From NCBI RefSeq assembly GCF_000316625.1, contig NC_019676.1, positions 2,450,501 to 2,514,500 of the forward strand: 64,000 nucleotides of DNA, given 5' to 3'. A program made the translations under genes and the position numbers. Below are positions 7,926 through 18,691 of this stretch, one piece after another; the first letter of the stretch is position 1; the number at the start of each line of letters is the position of its first letter. The notes under the pieces were generated by a model. That model saw nothing but the letters and a program-made list of their open reading frames with translations. It was not told the origin of the DNA and did not search any database. The DNA is from Nostoc sp. PCC 7107 (GTDB taxonomy: Bacteria > Cyanobacteriota > Cyanobacteriia > Cyanobacteriales > Nostocaceae).

Positions 7926-9914
7926 CTATTTAACAACACTCTCTGGGTTTCGAGATGGCTGTACTAAAATGCTGTGTAAGGTCTGTAACAAATCCTTTGT
8001 TGTATATGGCTTAGGAATAAATTGTTTCACTCCAGGCATTTTGGTTAATTTACTACTGGCTGTCAAACCACTAACAGCAATCACCTTGACTTGAGAATTC
8101 ATTTTTTGCATCGTACTAATAGCAGTAGTGCCATCCATTGATGGCATCATCATATCCATTAACACGAGGCTAATTTCGTCTTCGTGTTGAGCATAAATAG
8201 CGATCGCTTCAATGCCATCACTAGCGGTTAATACTTTGTAGTTGTAAGTTTCTAAAGAAATTTTGGTAGTTTCTAAAATTCCACTTTCATCATCAACTAC
8301 TAAAATTAATTCTCCGTTACCTTTGAGCAATTCTAAGTCTTCCACTAGGAGGGTATTTGCTACTTCCACTGCTGGCAAGAAAACTTTAAATTCTGTACCT
8401 CTGCCAACTTGACTGGAAACATTGACAAAACCGCTATGACTTTGGATAATGCCTCTGACAGTAGACAGACCTAATCCGGTACCTTTACCAATCTCTTTGG
8501 TGGTGAAAAACGGTTCAAAGATTCTATCAATAATCTCTGACCGCATCCCCATACCTGTATCTGCAATAGTTACTACAATGTAAGCGCCGACACGCGCATC
8601 CAGATTCATTCGCGCATACTGTTCATCTATGAAAAGATTTTCCGCAGAGATTTGGATATTACCGCCTCTGGGCATAGCATCACGGGCATTAACTACTAAG
8701 TTCATCAGTAGTTGATGAAGATGTGTTGCATCGCCAATTACAGCCCAAAGTCCTGGCTGAATGTTGTGTGTTAATTCAATTGATTTAGGAAAAGTCTCTT
8801 GGACAATTTGCTGGATTTCGGAACATAGATGGCTGACTTGCACAATGGTACGCTGACCGTCCACTCCCCGCGCAAATTGCAAAACTTGCTTGACTAAAGC
8901 GGCTCCACGCTTAGAATTAGTTTCTATGGTTTTCAACATCTGCTGATTGCGCTCGTTAGTATCGGGCATTTTGAGTTGTAGCAGTTGTGCAGCAGTTAAA
9001 ATGGGAGTCAGGATATTGTTCAAGTCGTGAGCGATACCACTGGCTAGTGTACCGATGCTTTCTAGACGTTGAGCGCGAAGAATTTGACTTTCTAAATGTT
9101 TTTTTTCGGTAATATCAGTATTAACTGTCAAAATTGATTTTGGTTGATTATGGCGATCGCACATTAATGTCCAACGACTAGCCACAATCACATCTTGTCC
9201 TTGTTTGTTAACTTGTTTTAATTCTCCTTGCCAAAAGCCAGACTCAGTTATATTTGCATAAATATTTTGGATTTGCGATAAAGTTTCCGGTGTATACAAA
9301 AGCTGATTGACATTCTCTCCCATGACTTCTATTGCTTTCCAGCCATACAAATGTTCAGCGCCTTGATTCCAAAAACAAATTTGATTATCAAAATTTTTCA
9401 CGATAATTGCATCGCTAGTTACATCTAACAAAGCTGCTTGTTCGCGGATTTTTTCTTCAACTTGTAAACGTTCGGCAATTTCGATTTCCAAACGCAAATT
9501 TTGCTCTTGCAGAGTTTTGGTAAGGGTTCGCAACTTCAGATGCAGTTGAATTCTGGCTAATACTTCTTGGTGTTGCAGTGGTTTGGTGAGGTAATCTACT
9601 GCACCCAGTTCAAAGCCTTTGACTTTATCCAAAGTTTCTGAAAGTGCTGTCATAAAAATCACCGGAATATCTTGAGTTGCTTCCTTGGCTTTCAGACGAC
9701 GACAAGTTTCAAAACCGTCAATTCCCGGCATGAGGATATCTAACAAAATTAAGTCAGGTTTACCATATTCTGCTATGGCGATCGCACTTTCGCCGTCTTC
9801 AGCAATTAATACCGTAAATCCGGCTTTACCTAAAAAATCAAACAGCATTTCTAAATTAATGGGAGTGTCATCAACAATTAAAATGACACCTAATTTATTA
9901 AAATTATTTTTCAT
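7926..9914 (-). CDS. Hybrid histidine kinase: REC-PAS-HisKA-HATPase-REC
   Basis: 662-residue cytoplasmic sensor kinase without membrane segments. Order: receiver domain ([10 protein letters not shown]; phospho-acceptor Asp59 in LLDILMPG), a coiled-coil linker, a PAS domain at about 165-280, HisKA with His296 in [12 protein letters not shown], an HATPase with ADTGMG and [11 protein letters not shown], and a C-terminal receiver with Asp587 in VLMDMMMPS. The first receiver at the N-terminus suggests it accepts phosphate from another kinase. Its ATG overlaps the stop codon of the upstream giant kinase gene (ATGA at 9911-9914), implying coupled translation and probably one pathway. The PAS ligand cannot be told from the sequence. 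Confidence 0.93.
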   Translation of the reverse strand: MKNNFNKLGVILIVDDTPINLEMLFDFLGKAGFTVLIAEDGESAIAIAEYGKPDLILLDILMPGIDGFETCRRLKAKEATQDIPVIFMTALSETLDKVKGFELGAVDYLTKPLQHQEVLARIQLHLKLRTLTKTLQEQNLRLEIEIAERLQVEEKIREQAALLDVTSDAIIVKNFDNQICFWNQGAEHLYGWKAIEVMGENVNQLLYTPETLSQIQNIYANITESGFWQGELKQVNKQGQDVIVASRWTLMCDRHNQPKSILTVNTDITEKKHLESQILRAQRLESIGTLASGIAHDLNNILTPILTAAQLLQLKMPDTNERNQQMLKTIETNSKRGAALVKQVLQFARGVDGQRTIVQVSHLCSEIQQIVQETFPKSIELTHNIQPGLWAVIGDATHLHQLLMNLVVNARDAMPRGGNIQISAENLFIDEQYARMNLDARVGAYIVVTIADTGMGMRSEIIDRIFEPFFTTKEIGKGTGLGLSTVRGIIQSHSGFVNVSSQVGRGTEFKVFLPAVEVANTLLVEDLELLKGNGELILVVDDESGILETTKISLETYNYKVLTASDGIEAIAIYAQHEDEISLVLMDMMMPSMDGTTAISTMQKMNSQVKVIAVSGLTASSKLTKMPGVKQFIPKPYTTKDLLQTLHSILVQPSRNPESVVK

Positions 9915-12900
9915 AAAGTCTCAGAACACTTTTGGAGAAACTCCAATATTTGTTTCCCTTTAAAACCTTTTGCCAGCTGATATAAACAAGTAGCAAAAGG
10001 CTGTAACTTTTCATTCCGTTCTTCTAGTTTGAGCGATTTTTCCGCAATACTTCCTAAGTCACCCCGCATAGCCAAATCTAGCAAAATTGCCAGTTCATCT
10101 ATGGGAGGAAGTACAATCGTCGCCTGAGATGTCAAGTTTAAAGGATAAATTGAACTTTTTTGATCATCCTTCATCTTTCTTACCTTGTCTTCATATACCC
10201 ATTCCAATCCCAAGTGAATTTGTAACTTTTCTAAAAGTTCGGCTTTTTGGATAGGTTTCGGTATAAAGTCATCACACCCAACTTTTCGGCTTTCTTGTTG
10301 ATTAAATTCAAACACACTTGCTGATACGGCAATTACTACAATTTCTTGAAAATTTGGTAACAATCTCAGGCGACGGGTAGCTTCAAAACCATCCATTCCT
10401 GTCATCACTAAATCCATCAGAATCAAGTCCGGCTGAAATTCAGGCATTTTCTGCAAACAGTCTAAGCCATCACTAGCCGCCAAAACTTCAAACCCTAAAG
10501 GCTCTAAAATATTGACCAAAACTGAGCGATTTTCCCATTTATCATCAACAACTAAAATTTTGCATTTAGAGCCAGAAATTCCAATAATATTCAGTTCAGT
10601 AATATCAATATTTGCCAGTTGTTCAACTTCTGGTAATTCTAAATCTAGCCAAAAAATACTGCCTTTTCCCAGTTCACTTTCGACAAACAATTCACCACCC
10701 ATCATCTGCACCAATTGACGGCTAATTGTTAAACCTAATCCGGTTCCTTCTGTCTTCCGACTATCCTCACCCACTTGTTTAAATGGCAAGAATATGTCTT
10801 CTAATTGCTCCTGAGCAATGCCAATGCCTGTATCTTCTACTAAAAAACGAATCTTCAACTGTGGAGATTGAGCAGTAAGTTTATCTGTATCTAATATCCA
10901 GTCTCTATGCTGGTTTACATAACCTAACTTAAAGGTTATACTACCTTTTTTTGTGAATTTTACGGCATTATTTAATAAATTAATTAACACTTGCCGTAAG
11001 CGTTTTTCATCACCACAAATTAATTCAGGTAGATAACCAAGAGGTTGGTAAACTAAAGCTATCCCTTTAATTTCTGCACGTAGCCGACAAATTTCTATAA
11101 CCCCATCTAAAAAAGCTGAAAAATTAAATTTCTTCAACTCTAGCTCCATTCTCCGAGCTTCAATTTTAGAAATATCTAAAATATCATTAATTAGTGTTAA
11201 AAGATGTTCCCCACACTGATGAATAATGTTTACACCATTCCGTTGTTGATTACTCAAAGAGTTATCTGTTTTAAATATTTGTGTATAACCCAAAATACCA
11301 TTTAGAGGTGTACGTAGTTCGTGACTCATATTCGCCAGAAATTCGCTCTTAGCGCGGTTAGCATCGGCGGCGACTTCTTCGGCTTTTTGGCGTTCCTGAA
11401 TTTCTTGTTGTAGTTGTAAGTTTCTTGCTTGTAATTCTAAAGTGCGTTCTTTAACTTTTGTTTCTAATGTCCGATTATATTCTGCTAAATCATGATAGAG
11501 GCGAGCATTTTCTAAAGAAATTGCCGCTTGTGATGATAAAAGTTGTAAAACTTCTAATCTTGCTGGTGTAAATGCCCCAGCAATTAATTTATTTTCTAAG
11601 TAAAGAATACCAACCAACTTACCCTGATTCACAATCGGGCTACATAAAATAGATTTTGGTTGATGCAGGACAATATAATTATCTGTTGTAAATACGCCCT
11701 CAGAAGTAGCATCGTTGAGAACAACATTTTCCCGCGATCGCAGCACATAATTAATTAGCGATATTGGCAAATTTTGGCTAGATTCTAACGGGTTTGACTG
11801 TCGCACATTGATTTCAGTTTGACCAAACTTACCCGATGCTTCAATAAATAAATTATCGCCTTTAGTTAAAATTAAATATCCTGTTTCTGCTCCAGCATTT
11901 TCTAGCAAAATGTACATCAATTTAGCTAGTAGTTTGTCTAAAACAATTTCCCCAGAAAGAGCTTGTGAGGCTTTCATGACTGTGGCTAAATCAAAAGCTC
12001 CACTGATATTGTGATTTATCGAGTGCATCAGCTGATTTTTGTCTGAATTTAGCGTTTGACGTTTTGACAGTCGCGCCACAATTTGGGGATATTTGGCTTC
12101 TAAATCTCTCAACTTGGCGATCGCACCCCAGTTACTATATCCATAGTAAGCATCTGTAAGATAAACTTGAGCGACTTTTTCTCTACCACTGGCAAAATAA
12201 AACTTTGCGGCTAATTCATTGGCGAGAGCCTCTTCTTGGATATATCCTTGGGCTTTAGCCCCAGCAATAGCTTTGTCATAATCTGCCATTGCTTGCCAAC
12301 TTTGATTTAAAACTCGCCCTTTCTCTGCTTCTACAAGCTCATATTTATGCTGAAAATTCATCGGTGCATGATCTGCCCATTTCCGCATTTTTGCTTGATT
12401 AGTTTGCACTTTATCTAGCAGCAGTTTTTGGTGTGGAGATTCAGCCGATGGGTAGATAGCTAGGTGTGCTAAAGAATCGTAGAAATAAAATAATGGCACA
12501 TTTAACCATCCTGTGACCCCATCTAAATACTGTTCTGCTTGAATAGCATTTTCCACAGCTTTAGCAAAGTCACCAAATAGATAACAGAGAACTAGTTTAT
12601 TCAGGAATACATAATGAATTACTGTGCGCTCATTTGATTGGATGTGGAATGGTAACAATTGCTCTTCGTTATAAGCTTCACCAATTAAAAGGCCAGGTTT
12701 TTCCGATAGTCCAATTAAATTCAAAACTGCCTGGTGAAAGACTTGATGCCATTTTAGGGCAGTCTCTTGATGAATCTGAGCGATCGCCTTACTATATTTT
12801 GCCATTTCCTGTTCTAGGTTGCTTAATTCTGCACCACTCCAGTAGGCATATTGACACTTATTACTGGCAGAATAACCTGTATGTACTAAATCCCCAGCTT

Positions 12901-15900
12901 CTAATCCACTTAAATAAGCATCTTCTAAAAGCGGTAAAGTTTCTCTTACATGATGTTTCCAATGAATTATAAAAGTCCCAACTTTAAATAAAACTTGGCT
13001 TTTTACTTCATAAGTATCTAAGCTTTCTAATAAGCTTAAAGCTAATTTTCCAATTTGATAAACTTCTTCAATATCTTGTGATAAACCACTCAAAACTACA
13101 CTAAAATCAGCAAAACCACTCGCTGAAAACGGCGTATTTCCATACTGAATAGATAAGTTTACTTGTTGACAAGCCATCAAAATAAATAATTCAGGCGCAG
13201 ATTGATATGCAGCAGGTACTAAACTTGCTATTAGTCTCATTGCTGCTAGTTTGTCAGCATCTGTCATTGAAGGCGAATTAATGAAATCTTCTATTCCTTT
13301 ACCTGCTAAATAAGTTTTGGTTTCTTGAATAGCTTGCTGAATATCTAAATCAGTTGGTACTTGGTTGAGTGTTACTCCTAACATTTCCAAAGCTTCTAAA
13401 CCAAGGTTCACTGCTGCAATTAGTTTTCTTTGGACTTCACAACTTTTGATTCGCAACTCATAAACCTTCACTTTTTCCAGTTGCGTTTTAGCTTGTTGCA
13501 GCACTATTTCGGCCAATAATTCCATTTGCTCAAAGTCACCGCCCAAAAATGCCGCTTCTGCTGCTTCTTGATGTAAATTTAATGTTAACTCATATTGCTG
13601 ATGCCAACTATCAGTTGTTAATAAGCTCAACGCTATCTTGCAATAGCGCACAGCAGACTCATACGCGGCGGCGGCTTTCGCTTTTTTACCTGCAATCAGA
13701 TTGAGTTCAGCCAATTCATATTTCTCTGACTCTGGGTTTAAAAAATCAATACCATAATTTAGGTGATTTACTAAAGAAAAAATATGTTCTTTTTGCTCTT
13801 CTCGTGATGTTTTTTGTAAAAGTAATCGACCAATTTGGAAATGTGTGGCTTTTTTCTGCTCATCGGGAATTAGCAAATAAGATGCTTGCTGCACACGGTC
13901 ATGTAAAAACTTGTAAGTAATTGGTTGCTGTAACGAATCTGTGAGCAATTTTGCCTCTAGCTGTTCATTCAAAACTAGAGGTATTTTATAAGACGCATCT
14001 AAAGGTAAAATTAAACCTGCTTGTAAAGCTTCCCAGAGTTCCGTTGCTGTTACTGTCCATGATTTTTGGTTAACAATACTCAAAACATCTAAATTGAATT
14101 TATCGCCGATACAAGCAGCTAATTGTAAAATTTTTTGGGTAGTTAGTGATAATTTTTGAATTTGATTGATCATCAATTCAATGACATTCTCGGTAATTGC
14201 AATGTTTTTTATCAATGCAATATCCCACTGCCAAGATGCTGTATTAAAATTAAAAAACAACAAGTTATCTTGATAAAGAGATTTGAGTAATTGAGTAACA
14301 AAAAATGGATTACCTTGGGTTTTATTAAAGATTAGATTAGCTAGTTCTTGTAACTCTTCTGATCGATTTTTAAGGGTATCACTAACTAATTGTTGGATCT
14401 GCCAATTTTCTAAAGATTGAAGTATAATATGATTAACATTTATATCCTTTCTTTGTAGTTCCTCTAAAGCTAATATTAATGGATGAGTCGGACTCACTTC
14501 ATTATCACGATATGCACCTATTAATAGTAAATATTTACTCTCGCTATCACTCATCAGTAGTTGAATTAACTTGAGAGATGCTATATCTGCCCATTGTAAG
14601 TCATCCAAAAAAATTACTAGCGGATGTTCTGCTTGCGAAAATACATAAATAAATTTTTGAAATAAGCGATTAAAGCGGTTTTGCGATTCATTAATTCCTA
14701 ATGCTGGGATTTCAGGCTGAGTACCAATAATTTTTTCGACATCAGGAATCACATCAATAATCACTTGACCGTGGACACCAACTGCTGATAAAAGTTTGAG
14801 TTTCCAGTTGGTGATTTTTTCAGCGCTTTCTGTTAATAATTGGCGGATTAATTCTTGAATAGCTTGAATTATTGCCGCATAAGGTATATGGCGTTTATAC
14901 TGGTCAAATTTTCCGGCAATAAAATAACCGTTCTGGCAAATAATCGGTTTATAAACTTCATTAACTAAGGAAGATTTACCAATTCCCGAATAACCGCTAA
15001 CTAATATTAACTCAGTTGCGCCAACACTGACTTGCTCAAAGGTATCTATCAATTGAGCAACTTCTTGTTCTCGACCATAAAGTTTTTGTGGAATTAGCAA
15101 TTGACTAGATAAATCAAGTTGACCAACAACAAAATTATCAATTTTTCCAGTTGCTTTTAGCTGGTTTAAACATAATTCTAAGTCAGCCTTTAACCCCAAA
15201 GTATTTTGATATCTTTTCTCGGCAGTTTTAGCTAATAACTTCATAATAATATTAGACACTGCTGGAGGAATTTGAGAATTTAATGCTTGAGGAGATATGG
15301 GAATTTTGGCAATATGAGAATGAATTATTTCTAAAGGGTCATTTACATCAAAAGGCAGCTTACCAAGCAAAATTTGATATAGTGTCACACCTAAAGAGTA
15401 CAAATCAGTGCGATAGTCTATTGAACGGTTCATTCTCCCAGTTTGCTCTGGTGATATATAAGCAAGATTACCTTCTAGCAAATTGAGATGATTAACTGTC
15501 TGAGTTTCTTGATATAGGCGTGAGGCATTACTAAAATCTATAATTTTCATTTCATAGGTATTAGGGTTAATTAAAATATTGCGTGGTTGAATATCTTGAT
15601 GAATAATCTGATTTTGGTGTAGCTGAGATAATGTTAATGCTAATTGAATTGCTATTTGTAAGAAATTGTTTAATTCTAAGGTGTTTGTGTTAATAAAATC
15701 CTGAAGTATTTCGCCAGGAAAATCTTCTAATATCAGGGCTATGCCGTTTTGTATACTTTCTAAAGCGAGAGGTTGAATCACTCCTAATCTTACTAAAGAT
15801 TGCAGTGTTTGATACTCGGATCTAATGCGAGTGATTTGCTCGATTGTCGGATAAACAGTTTTAAGAGTTTTGATGATTACTGATATTTGTGCTGATTCTT

Positions 15901-15979
15901 TAAAAGCACGGTAAATACAGATATTTATGTCATCATAAAGAACTTTGATGAGATTGTAGTCGGCAAGAATAATACTCAT
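9911..15979 (-). CDS. Ser/Thr kinase-AAA ATPase-GAF-histidine kinase-receiver fusion
   Basis: 2022 residues. Order: protein kinase domain at about 1-270 (VIIK lysine, catalytic loop HQDIQPRN with Asp129, DFS in place of DFG, SPEQ in the activation segment, no clear glycine-rich loop); AAA/STAND ATPase with Walker A GYSGIGKSS near 327-335 and a Walker B-like VIFLDDLQWAD; a long helical TPR-like region at about 700-1300; GAF at about 1350-1500; HisKA with His1553 in MSHELRTPLNG; HATPase with GTGLGLTISRQL; receiver with Asp1856 in LILMDLVMTG; a short tail. This is the HstK-like architecture expanded in Nostocales. It forms an ATGA-overlapping operon with the next kinase and has no transmembrane segment. 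The signal is unknown. Confidence 0.93.
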   Translation of the reverse strand: MSIILADYNLIKVLYDDINICIYRAFKESAQISVIIKTLKTVYPTIEQITRIRSEYQTLQSLVRLGVIQPLALESIQNGIALILEDFPGEILQDFINTNTLELNNFLQIAIQLALTLSQLHQNQIIHQDIQPRNILINPNTYEMKIIDFSNASRLYQETQTVNHLNLLEGNLAYISPEQTGRMNRSIDYRTDLYSLGVTLYQILLGKLPFDVNDPLEIIHSHIAKIPISPQALNSQIPPAVSNIIMKLLAKTAEKRYQNTLGLKADLELCLNQLKATGKIDNFVVGQLDLSSQLLIPQKLYGREQEVAQLIDTFEQVSVGATELILVSGYSGIGKSSLVNEVYKPIICQNGYFIAGKFDQYKRHIPYAAIIQAIQELIRQLLTESAEKITNWKLKLLSAVGVHGQVIIDVIPDVEKIIGTQPEIPALGINESQNRFNRLFQKFIYVFSQAEHPLVIFLDDLQWADIASLKLIQLLMSDSESKYLLLIGAYRDNEVSPTHPLILALEELQRKDINVNHIILQSLENWQIQQLVSDTLKNRSEELQELANLIFNKTQGNPFFVTQLLKSLYQDNLLFFNFNTASWQWDIALIKNIAITENVIELMINQIQKLSLTTQKILQLAACIGDKFNLDVLSIVNQKSWTVTATELWEALQAGLILPLDASYKIPLVLNEQLEAKLLTDSLQQPITYKFLHDRVQQASYLLIPDEQKKATHFQIGRLLLQKTSREEQKEHIFSLVNHLNYGIDFLNPESEKYELAELNLIAGKKAKAAAAYESAVRYCKIALSLLTTDSWHQQYELTLNLHQEAAEAAFLGGDFEQMELLAEIVLQQAKTQLEKVKVYELRIKSCEVQRKLIAAVNLGLEALEMLGVTLNQVPTDLDIQQAIQETKTYLAGKGIEDFINSPSMTDADKLAAMRLIASLVPAAYQSAPELFILMACQQVNLSIQYGNTPFSASGFADFSVVLSGLSQDIEEVYQIGKLALSLLESLDTYEVKSQVLFKVGTFIIHWKHHVRETLPLLEDAYLSGLEAGDLVHTGYSASNKCQYAYWSGAELSNLEQEMAKYSKAIAQIHQETALKWHQVFHQAVLNLIGLSEKPGLLIGEAYNEEQLLPFHIQSNERTVIHYVFLNKLVLCYLFGDFAKAVENAIQAEQYLDGVTGWLNVPLFYFYDSLAHLAIYPSAESPHQKLLLDKVQTNQAKMRKWADHAPMNFQHKYELVEAEKGRVLNQSWQAMADYDKAIAGAKAQGYIQEEALANELAAKFYFASGREKVAQVYLTDAYYGYSNWGAIAKLRDLEAKYPQIVARLSKRQTLNSDKNQLMHSINHNISGAFDLATVMKASQALSGEIVLDKLLAKLMYILLENAGAETGYLILTKGDNLFIEASGKFGQTEINVRQSNPLESSQNLPISLINYVLRSRENVVLNDATSEGVFTTDNYIVLHQPKSILCSPIVNQGKLVGILYLENKLIAGAFTPARLEVLQLLSSQAAISLENARLYHDLAEYNRTLETKVKERTLELQARNLQLQQEIQERQKAEEVAADANRAKSEFLANMSHELRTPLNGILGYTQIFKTDNSLSNQQRNGVNIIHQCGEHLLTLINDILDISKIEARRMELELKKFNFSAFLDGVIEICRLRAEIKGIALVYQPLGYLPELICGDEKRLRQVLINLLNNAVKFTKKGSITFKLGYVNQHRDWILDTDKLTAQSPQLKIRFLVEDTGIGIAQEQLEDIFLPFKQVGEDSRKTEGTGLGLTISRQLVQMMGGELFVESELGKGSIFWLDLELPEVEQLANIDITELNIIGISGSKCKILVVDDKWENRSVLVNILEPLGFEVLAASDGLDCLQKMPEFQPDLILMDLVMTGMDGFEATRRLRLLPNFQEIVVIAVSASVFEFNQQESRKVGCDDFIPKPIQKAELLEKLQIHLGLEWVYEDKVRKMKDDQKSSIYPLNLTSQATIVLPPIDELAILLDLAMRGDLGSIAEKSLKLEERNEKLQPFATCLYQLAKGFKGKQILEFLQKCSETL

Positions 15980-16082
15980 GTTTATTTTGTCACTTGCGTG
16001 AGCTAAATCTTGAACTCAGTGTTCAAGGCACTATTTTAGTATTACTAAATGATTTTTTAGTATAATTCTCAATAATCTTCAG

Positions 16083-16140
16083 GTGGGCAATGCCGATAAC
16101 ATCAAAGTTTGTTTTTCTTGGAACTAAAAGCATTGCCCAC
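16083..16140. repeat. Inverted repeat GTGGGCAATGC
   Basis: GTGGGCAATGC at 16083-16093 is matched perfectly by GCATTGCCCAC at 16130-16140, with 36 bases between. It looks like an intergenic repeat element rather than a terminator, because no T-run follows on either side. Confidence 0.6.
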
Positions 16141-16272
16141 ACTAGAAAAATTGAGATAAATTATGGGTATAGAACTGATGTATCTTCATCCTAATACAAA
16201 TAAACTGGTTTGATTGACTATTTTTTGGGCGATCGCCACCCACATAACCGCACTTAACAGCAAACTTATATC

Positions 16273-16299
16273 CCCACACGCTGCTATGCTTTGTGTGGG
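16273..16299 (-). terminator. Hairpin behind the TRAP receptor gene
   Basis: CCCACAC at 16273-16279 pairs with GTGTGGG at 16293-16299, 8 bases beyond the stop of the receptor gene on the minus strand. The stem is short and no strong T-run follows, so it is a plausible but weak terminator. Confidence 0.45.
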
Positions 16300-16306
16300 T
16301 AAGCTA

Positions 16307-17416
16307 TTACTTGCTATTACTAGAAGTGACAAAATTGGCGTAGCTCAATTCATTCACACGATTCCAGTTATAAACTTGTTGGCGAAAGTTTTTCCACTGT
16401 TCGTAAACTTGTTTAAAGTTGGGATCTTTACTGGCATTTTCTTCATATATCTCAATAGCAATTCGCTGTGCGGCTTGTAATATATCTTGGCTATAGGGAG
16501 TGAGTTGTGTACCACCAGCAATCAATCTCGCAAGTGCTGCACCATTCAAAGTATCGTACTCAGTGAGCATATTCATGTTGGCTTCAAAAGTCGCTGTCTT
16601 GAAGATTTCCTGATACTCTTTGGGTAACTTATTCCAAGCATTCAGATTTACTAATACATCTAAACATGGCCCTGGTTCCCACCAACCTGGATAGTAATAA
16701 TATTTCGCAGCTTTATTTAAACCCAGTTTCTCATCATCGTAAGGGCCTACCCACTCAGCCGCATCAATTGCACCCCGGTCAAGTGACAAATAAATTTCGC
16801 CTCCTGGTAAAACTTGTACATTCACACCCAAACGCGACATGACTTGTCCGCCTAAGCCGGGAATTCGCATTTTTAAACCTTTGAGGTCATCTAAAGTTTT
16901 AATTTCTCTTTTAAACCATCCCCCCATCTGCGCCCCAGTGTTACCGGCGGGAAAATTAATAATGTTAAAACTGGCGTAGATTTTCTGAATCGCTTCTAAG
17001 CCACCGCCATGATATAACCAAGCATTTTGCTGTTGGGCATTTAAACCAAAGGGTACAGAGGTGGCGAAAGCTAAAACTGGACTTTTACCGATGTAATAAT
17101 AGCTGGCTGTGTGACCACATTCTACAGTTCCAGCTTGGACAGCATCTAAAACTTGCAGTCCTGGGACTAACTCACCAGCCGCGAAGGGGGTAATTGTAAA
17201 ACGACCGTTAGTCATTTGCTTAACACGTTCTGCAACTACTTTTGCACCAATGAAAGTCCCCAAACTTTTAGTCCAACTAGTAGCCATGCGCCAGCGAACA
17301 GTTGGGAGTCCAGCTTGCACTCCGGGAGATGTGGTGCTACGACTACAAGCCGCTAGGGTAGCAGCAGTGGCTGTGGCTAAAGCAGCTGTGTTTAAAATCT
17401 TTCGGCGTTTCATCAT
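16307..17416 (-). CDS. TRAP transporter receptor (DctP-like lipoprotein)
   Basis: 369 residues. The N-terminus [24 protein letters not shown] carries a twin-arginine-like KRRK, a hydrophobic stretch and a lipobox (LAAC), so it is probably an exported lipoprotein. The mature part has DctP-family features: [59 protein letters not shown] and [10 protein letters not shown]. These match the mannitol/chloroaromatic and 2-oxoacid receptor subgroup. It captures the substrate in the periplasm for the two permeases at 5976-7851. In Anabaena PCC 7120 the corresponding three genes are neighbours, so the two kinase genes here look like an insertion or rearrangement. Confidence 0.92.
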   Translation of the reverse strand: MMKRRKILNTAALATATAATLAACSRSTTSPGVQAGLPTVRWRMATSWTKSLGTFIGAKVVAERVKQMTNGRFTITPFAAGELVPGLQVLDAVQAGTVECGHTASYYYIGKSPVLAFATSVPFGLNAQQQNAWLYHGGGLEAIQKIYASFNIINFPAGNTGAQMGGWFKREIKTLDDLKGLKMRIPGLGGQVMSRLGVNVQVLPGGEIYLSLDRGAIDAAEWVGPYDDEKLGLNKAAKYYYYPGWWEPGPCLDVLVNLNAWNKLPKEYQEIFKTATFEANMNMLTEYDTLNGAALARLIAGGTQLTPYSQDILQAAQRIAIEIYEENASKDPNFKQVYEQWKNFRQQVYNWNRVNELSYANFVTSSNSK

Positions 17417-17588
17417 GCTTGGTAATGTTAATAATTGACTATCAAAATCGCAGTCTTTAAATTTTCACACCTTTGCGATCGCCTAACTGGAAAAAGTTTT
17501 GAGTGTTGAGTAAAAATCTGGTCTCTAGCTTCAGCGTCTCATTTTCATTTATTTTTGTATACACAGTTGATCATGCCTACCAATTTTT

Positions 17589-18677
17589 ATGACAAATTCT
17601 GCAAACCAAGTTTATCCAGTTATTTGGCACAACAATTCAGTTTCACTAATTGACCAAACCCGTTTACCCAATGAATACGCCTTTGTGGAAATTCACCGCA
17701 GTGAAGATATGGCGCTGGCGATTAAAACCATGATTGTGCGGGGTGCGCCGGCTATTGGTGTGGCTGCGGCCTATGGGATGTATTTGGGGGCGCGGGAAAT
17801 TATCACCAGCGATGCCTTCGGCAACGTCTTCGACGAACGCACTGAGTTTTTAAATAAACTAGAAATAGTCGCCCAATTATTACGAGAGACTCGTCCCACG
17901 GCGGTAAACTTATTTTGGGCAATTAACCGAATGTTAAAAACTGCCCACGCAACATTGGGAAGCGTCGAAGATATTAAACAAGTTTTATTTCACACTGCCC
18001 AAGCCATTAATGCGGAAGATTTGCAAACTTGTCAGGCGATGGGTGATCATGGTTTAACTGTACTGCCCAAAACACCCGAAAAACTCACCTTACTGACTCA
18101 CTGTAATGCAGGCGCGTTAGCAACAGCAGGTTATGGTACAGCCTTGGGAGTTGTGCGTTCGGCGTGGCGCGAAGGGCGTTTAGAACGGTTGTTTGCCGAT
18201 GAAACCCGCCCCCGCTTGCAAGGCGCAAAACTCACAGCTTGGGAATGTGTGCAAGAAAATATACCTGTGACAGTAATTACCGATAACATGGCCGCCCATT
18301 GTATGCAGCGGGGTTTGATTCATGCTGTAGTTGTGGGGGCTGACCGCATTGCTGCTAATGGTGACACAGCGAATAAAATTGGTACCTATAGTTTAGCGAT
18401 CGTTGCTAAAGCTCACAATATACCCTTCTTTGTGGCGGCACCTTTTTCTACTGTTGATTTTGCATTATCTGACGGTAATCAAATCCCTATTGAAGAACGT
18501 CACCCAGAGGAAATTTACCAAGTTGGGGACACAAGACTCACACCTGAAGGCGTGGAATTTTATAACCCCGCTTTTGATGTCACTCCGGCAGAGTTAATCA
18601 CAGCCATAATTACAGAAAATGGGGCATTTGCACCTGGTGATTTAGCAAAGTACCAGTTAAAACATTGTATTAACTAA
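17589..18677 (+). CDS. mtnA: Methylthioribose-1-phosphate isomerase
   Basis: 362 residues. Converts 5-methylthioribose-1-phosphate to the ribulose form in methionine salvage. Family motifs: [17 protein letters not shown], the catalytic Cys172 in [18 protein letters not shown], and Asp252 in [18 protein letters not shown]. Cys and Asp stand 12 positions later than in the Bacillus enzyme (Cys160/Asp240), with unchanged spacing. The extra residues appear to sit after GAREI, where DAFGNVFDE interrupts the usual short loop; that DNA looks like repeat sequence (see findings). A small lipoprotein gene follows 14 bases downstream. No other salvage gene is in view. Confidence 0.95.
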   Translation: MTNSANQVYPVIWHNNSVSLIDQTRLPNEYAFVEIHRSEDMALAIKTMIVRGAPAIGVAAAYGMYLGAREIITSDAFGNVFDERTEFLNKLEIVAQLLRETRPTAVNLFWAINRMLKTAHATLGSVEDIKQVLFHTAQAINAEDLQTCQAMGDHGLTVLPKTPEKLTLLTHCNAGALATAGYGTALGVVRSAWREGRLERLFADETRPRLQGAKLTAWECVQENIPVTVITDNMAAHCMQRGLIHAVVVGADRIAANGDTANKIGTYSLAIVAKAHNIPFFVAAPFSTVDFALSDGNQIPIEERHPEEIYQVGDTRLTPEGVEFYNPAFDVTPAELITAIITENGAFAPGDLAKYQLKHCIN

Positions 18678-18691
18678 CAATTATCTCAATC

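Larger units (their letters stand above)
15980..16306. other. Intergenic region with two hairpins
   Basis: Upstream of the giant kinase gene and downstream of the TRAP receptor gene, both on the minus strand. It contains the two inverted repeats listed separately. The kinase promoter should lie here, but no clear -10/-35 pair was picked out. Confidence 0.5.

Noticed and set aside
12634-12972. 112-codon plus-strand frame inside the giant kinase gene
   Set aside because: Antisense to a well-supported coding region, with no ribosome site or family match.
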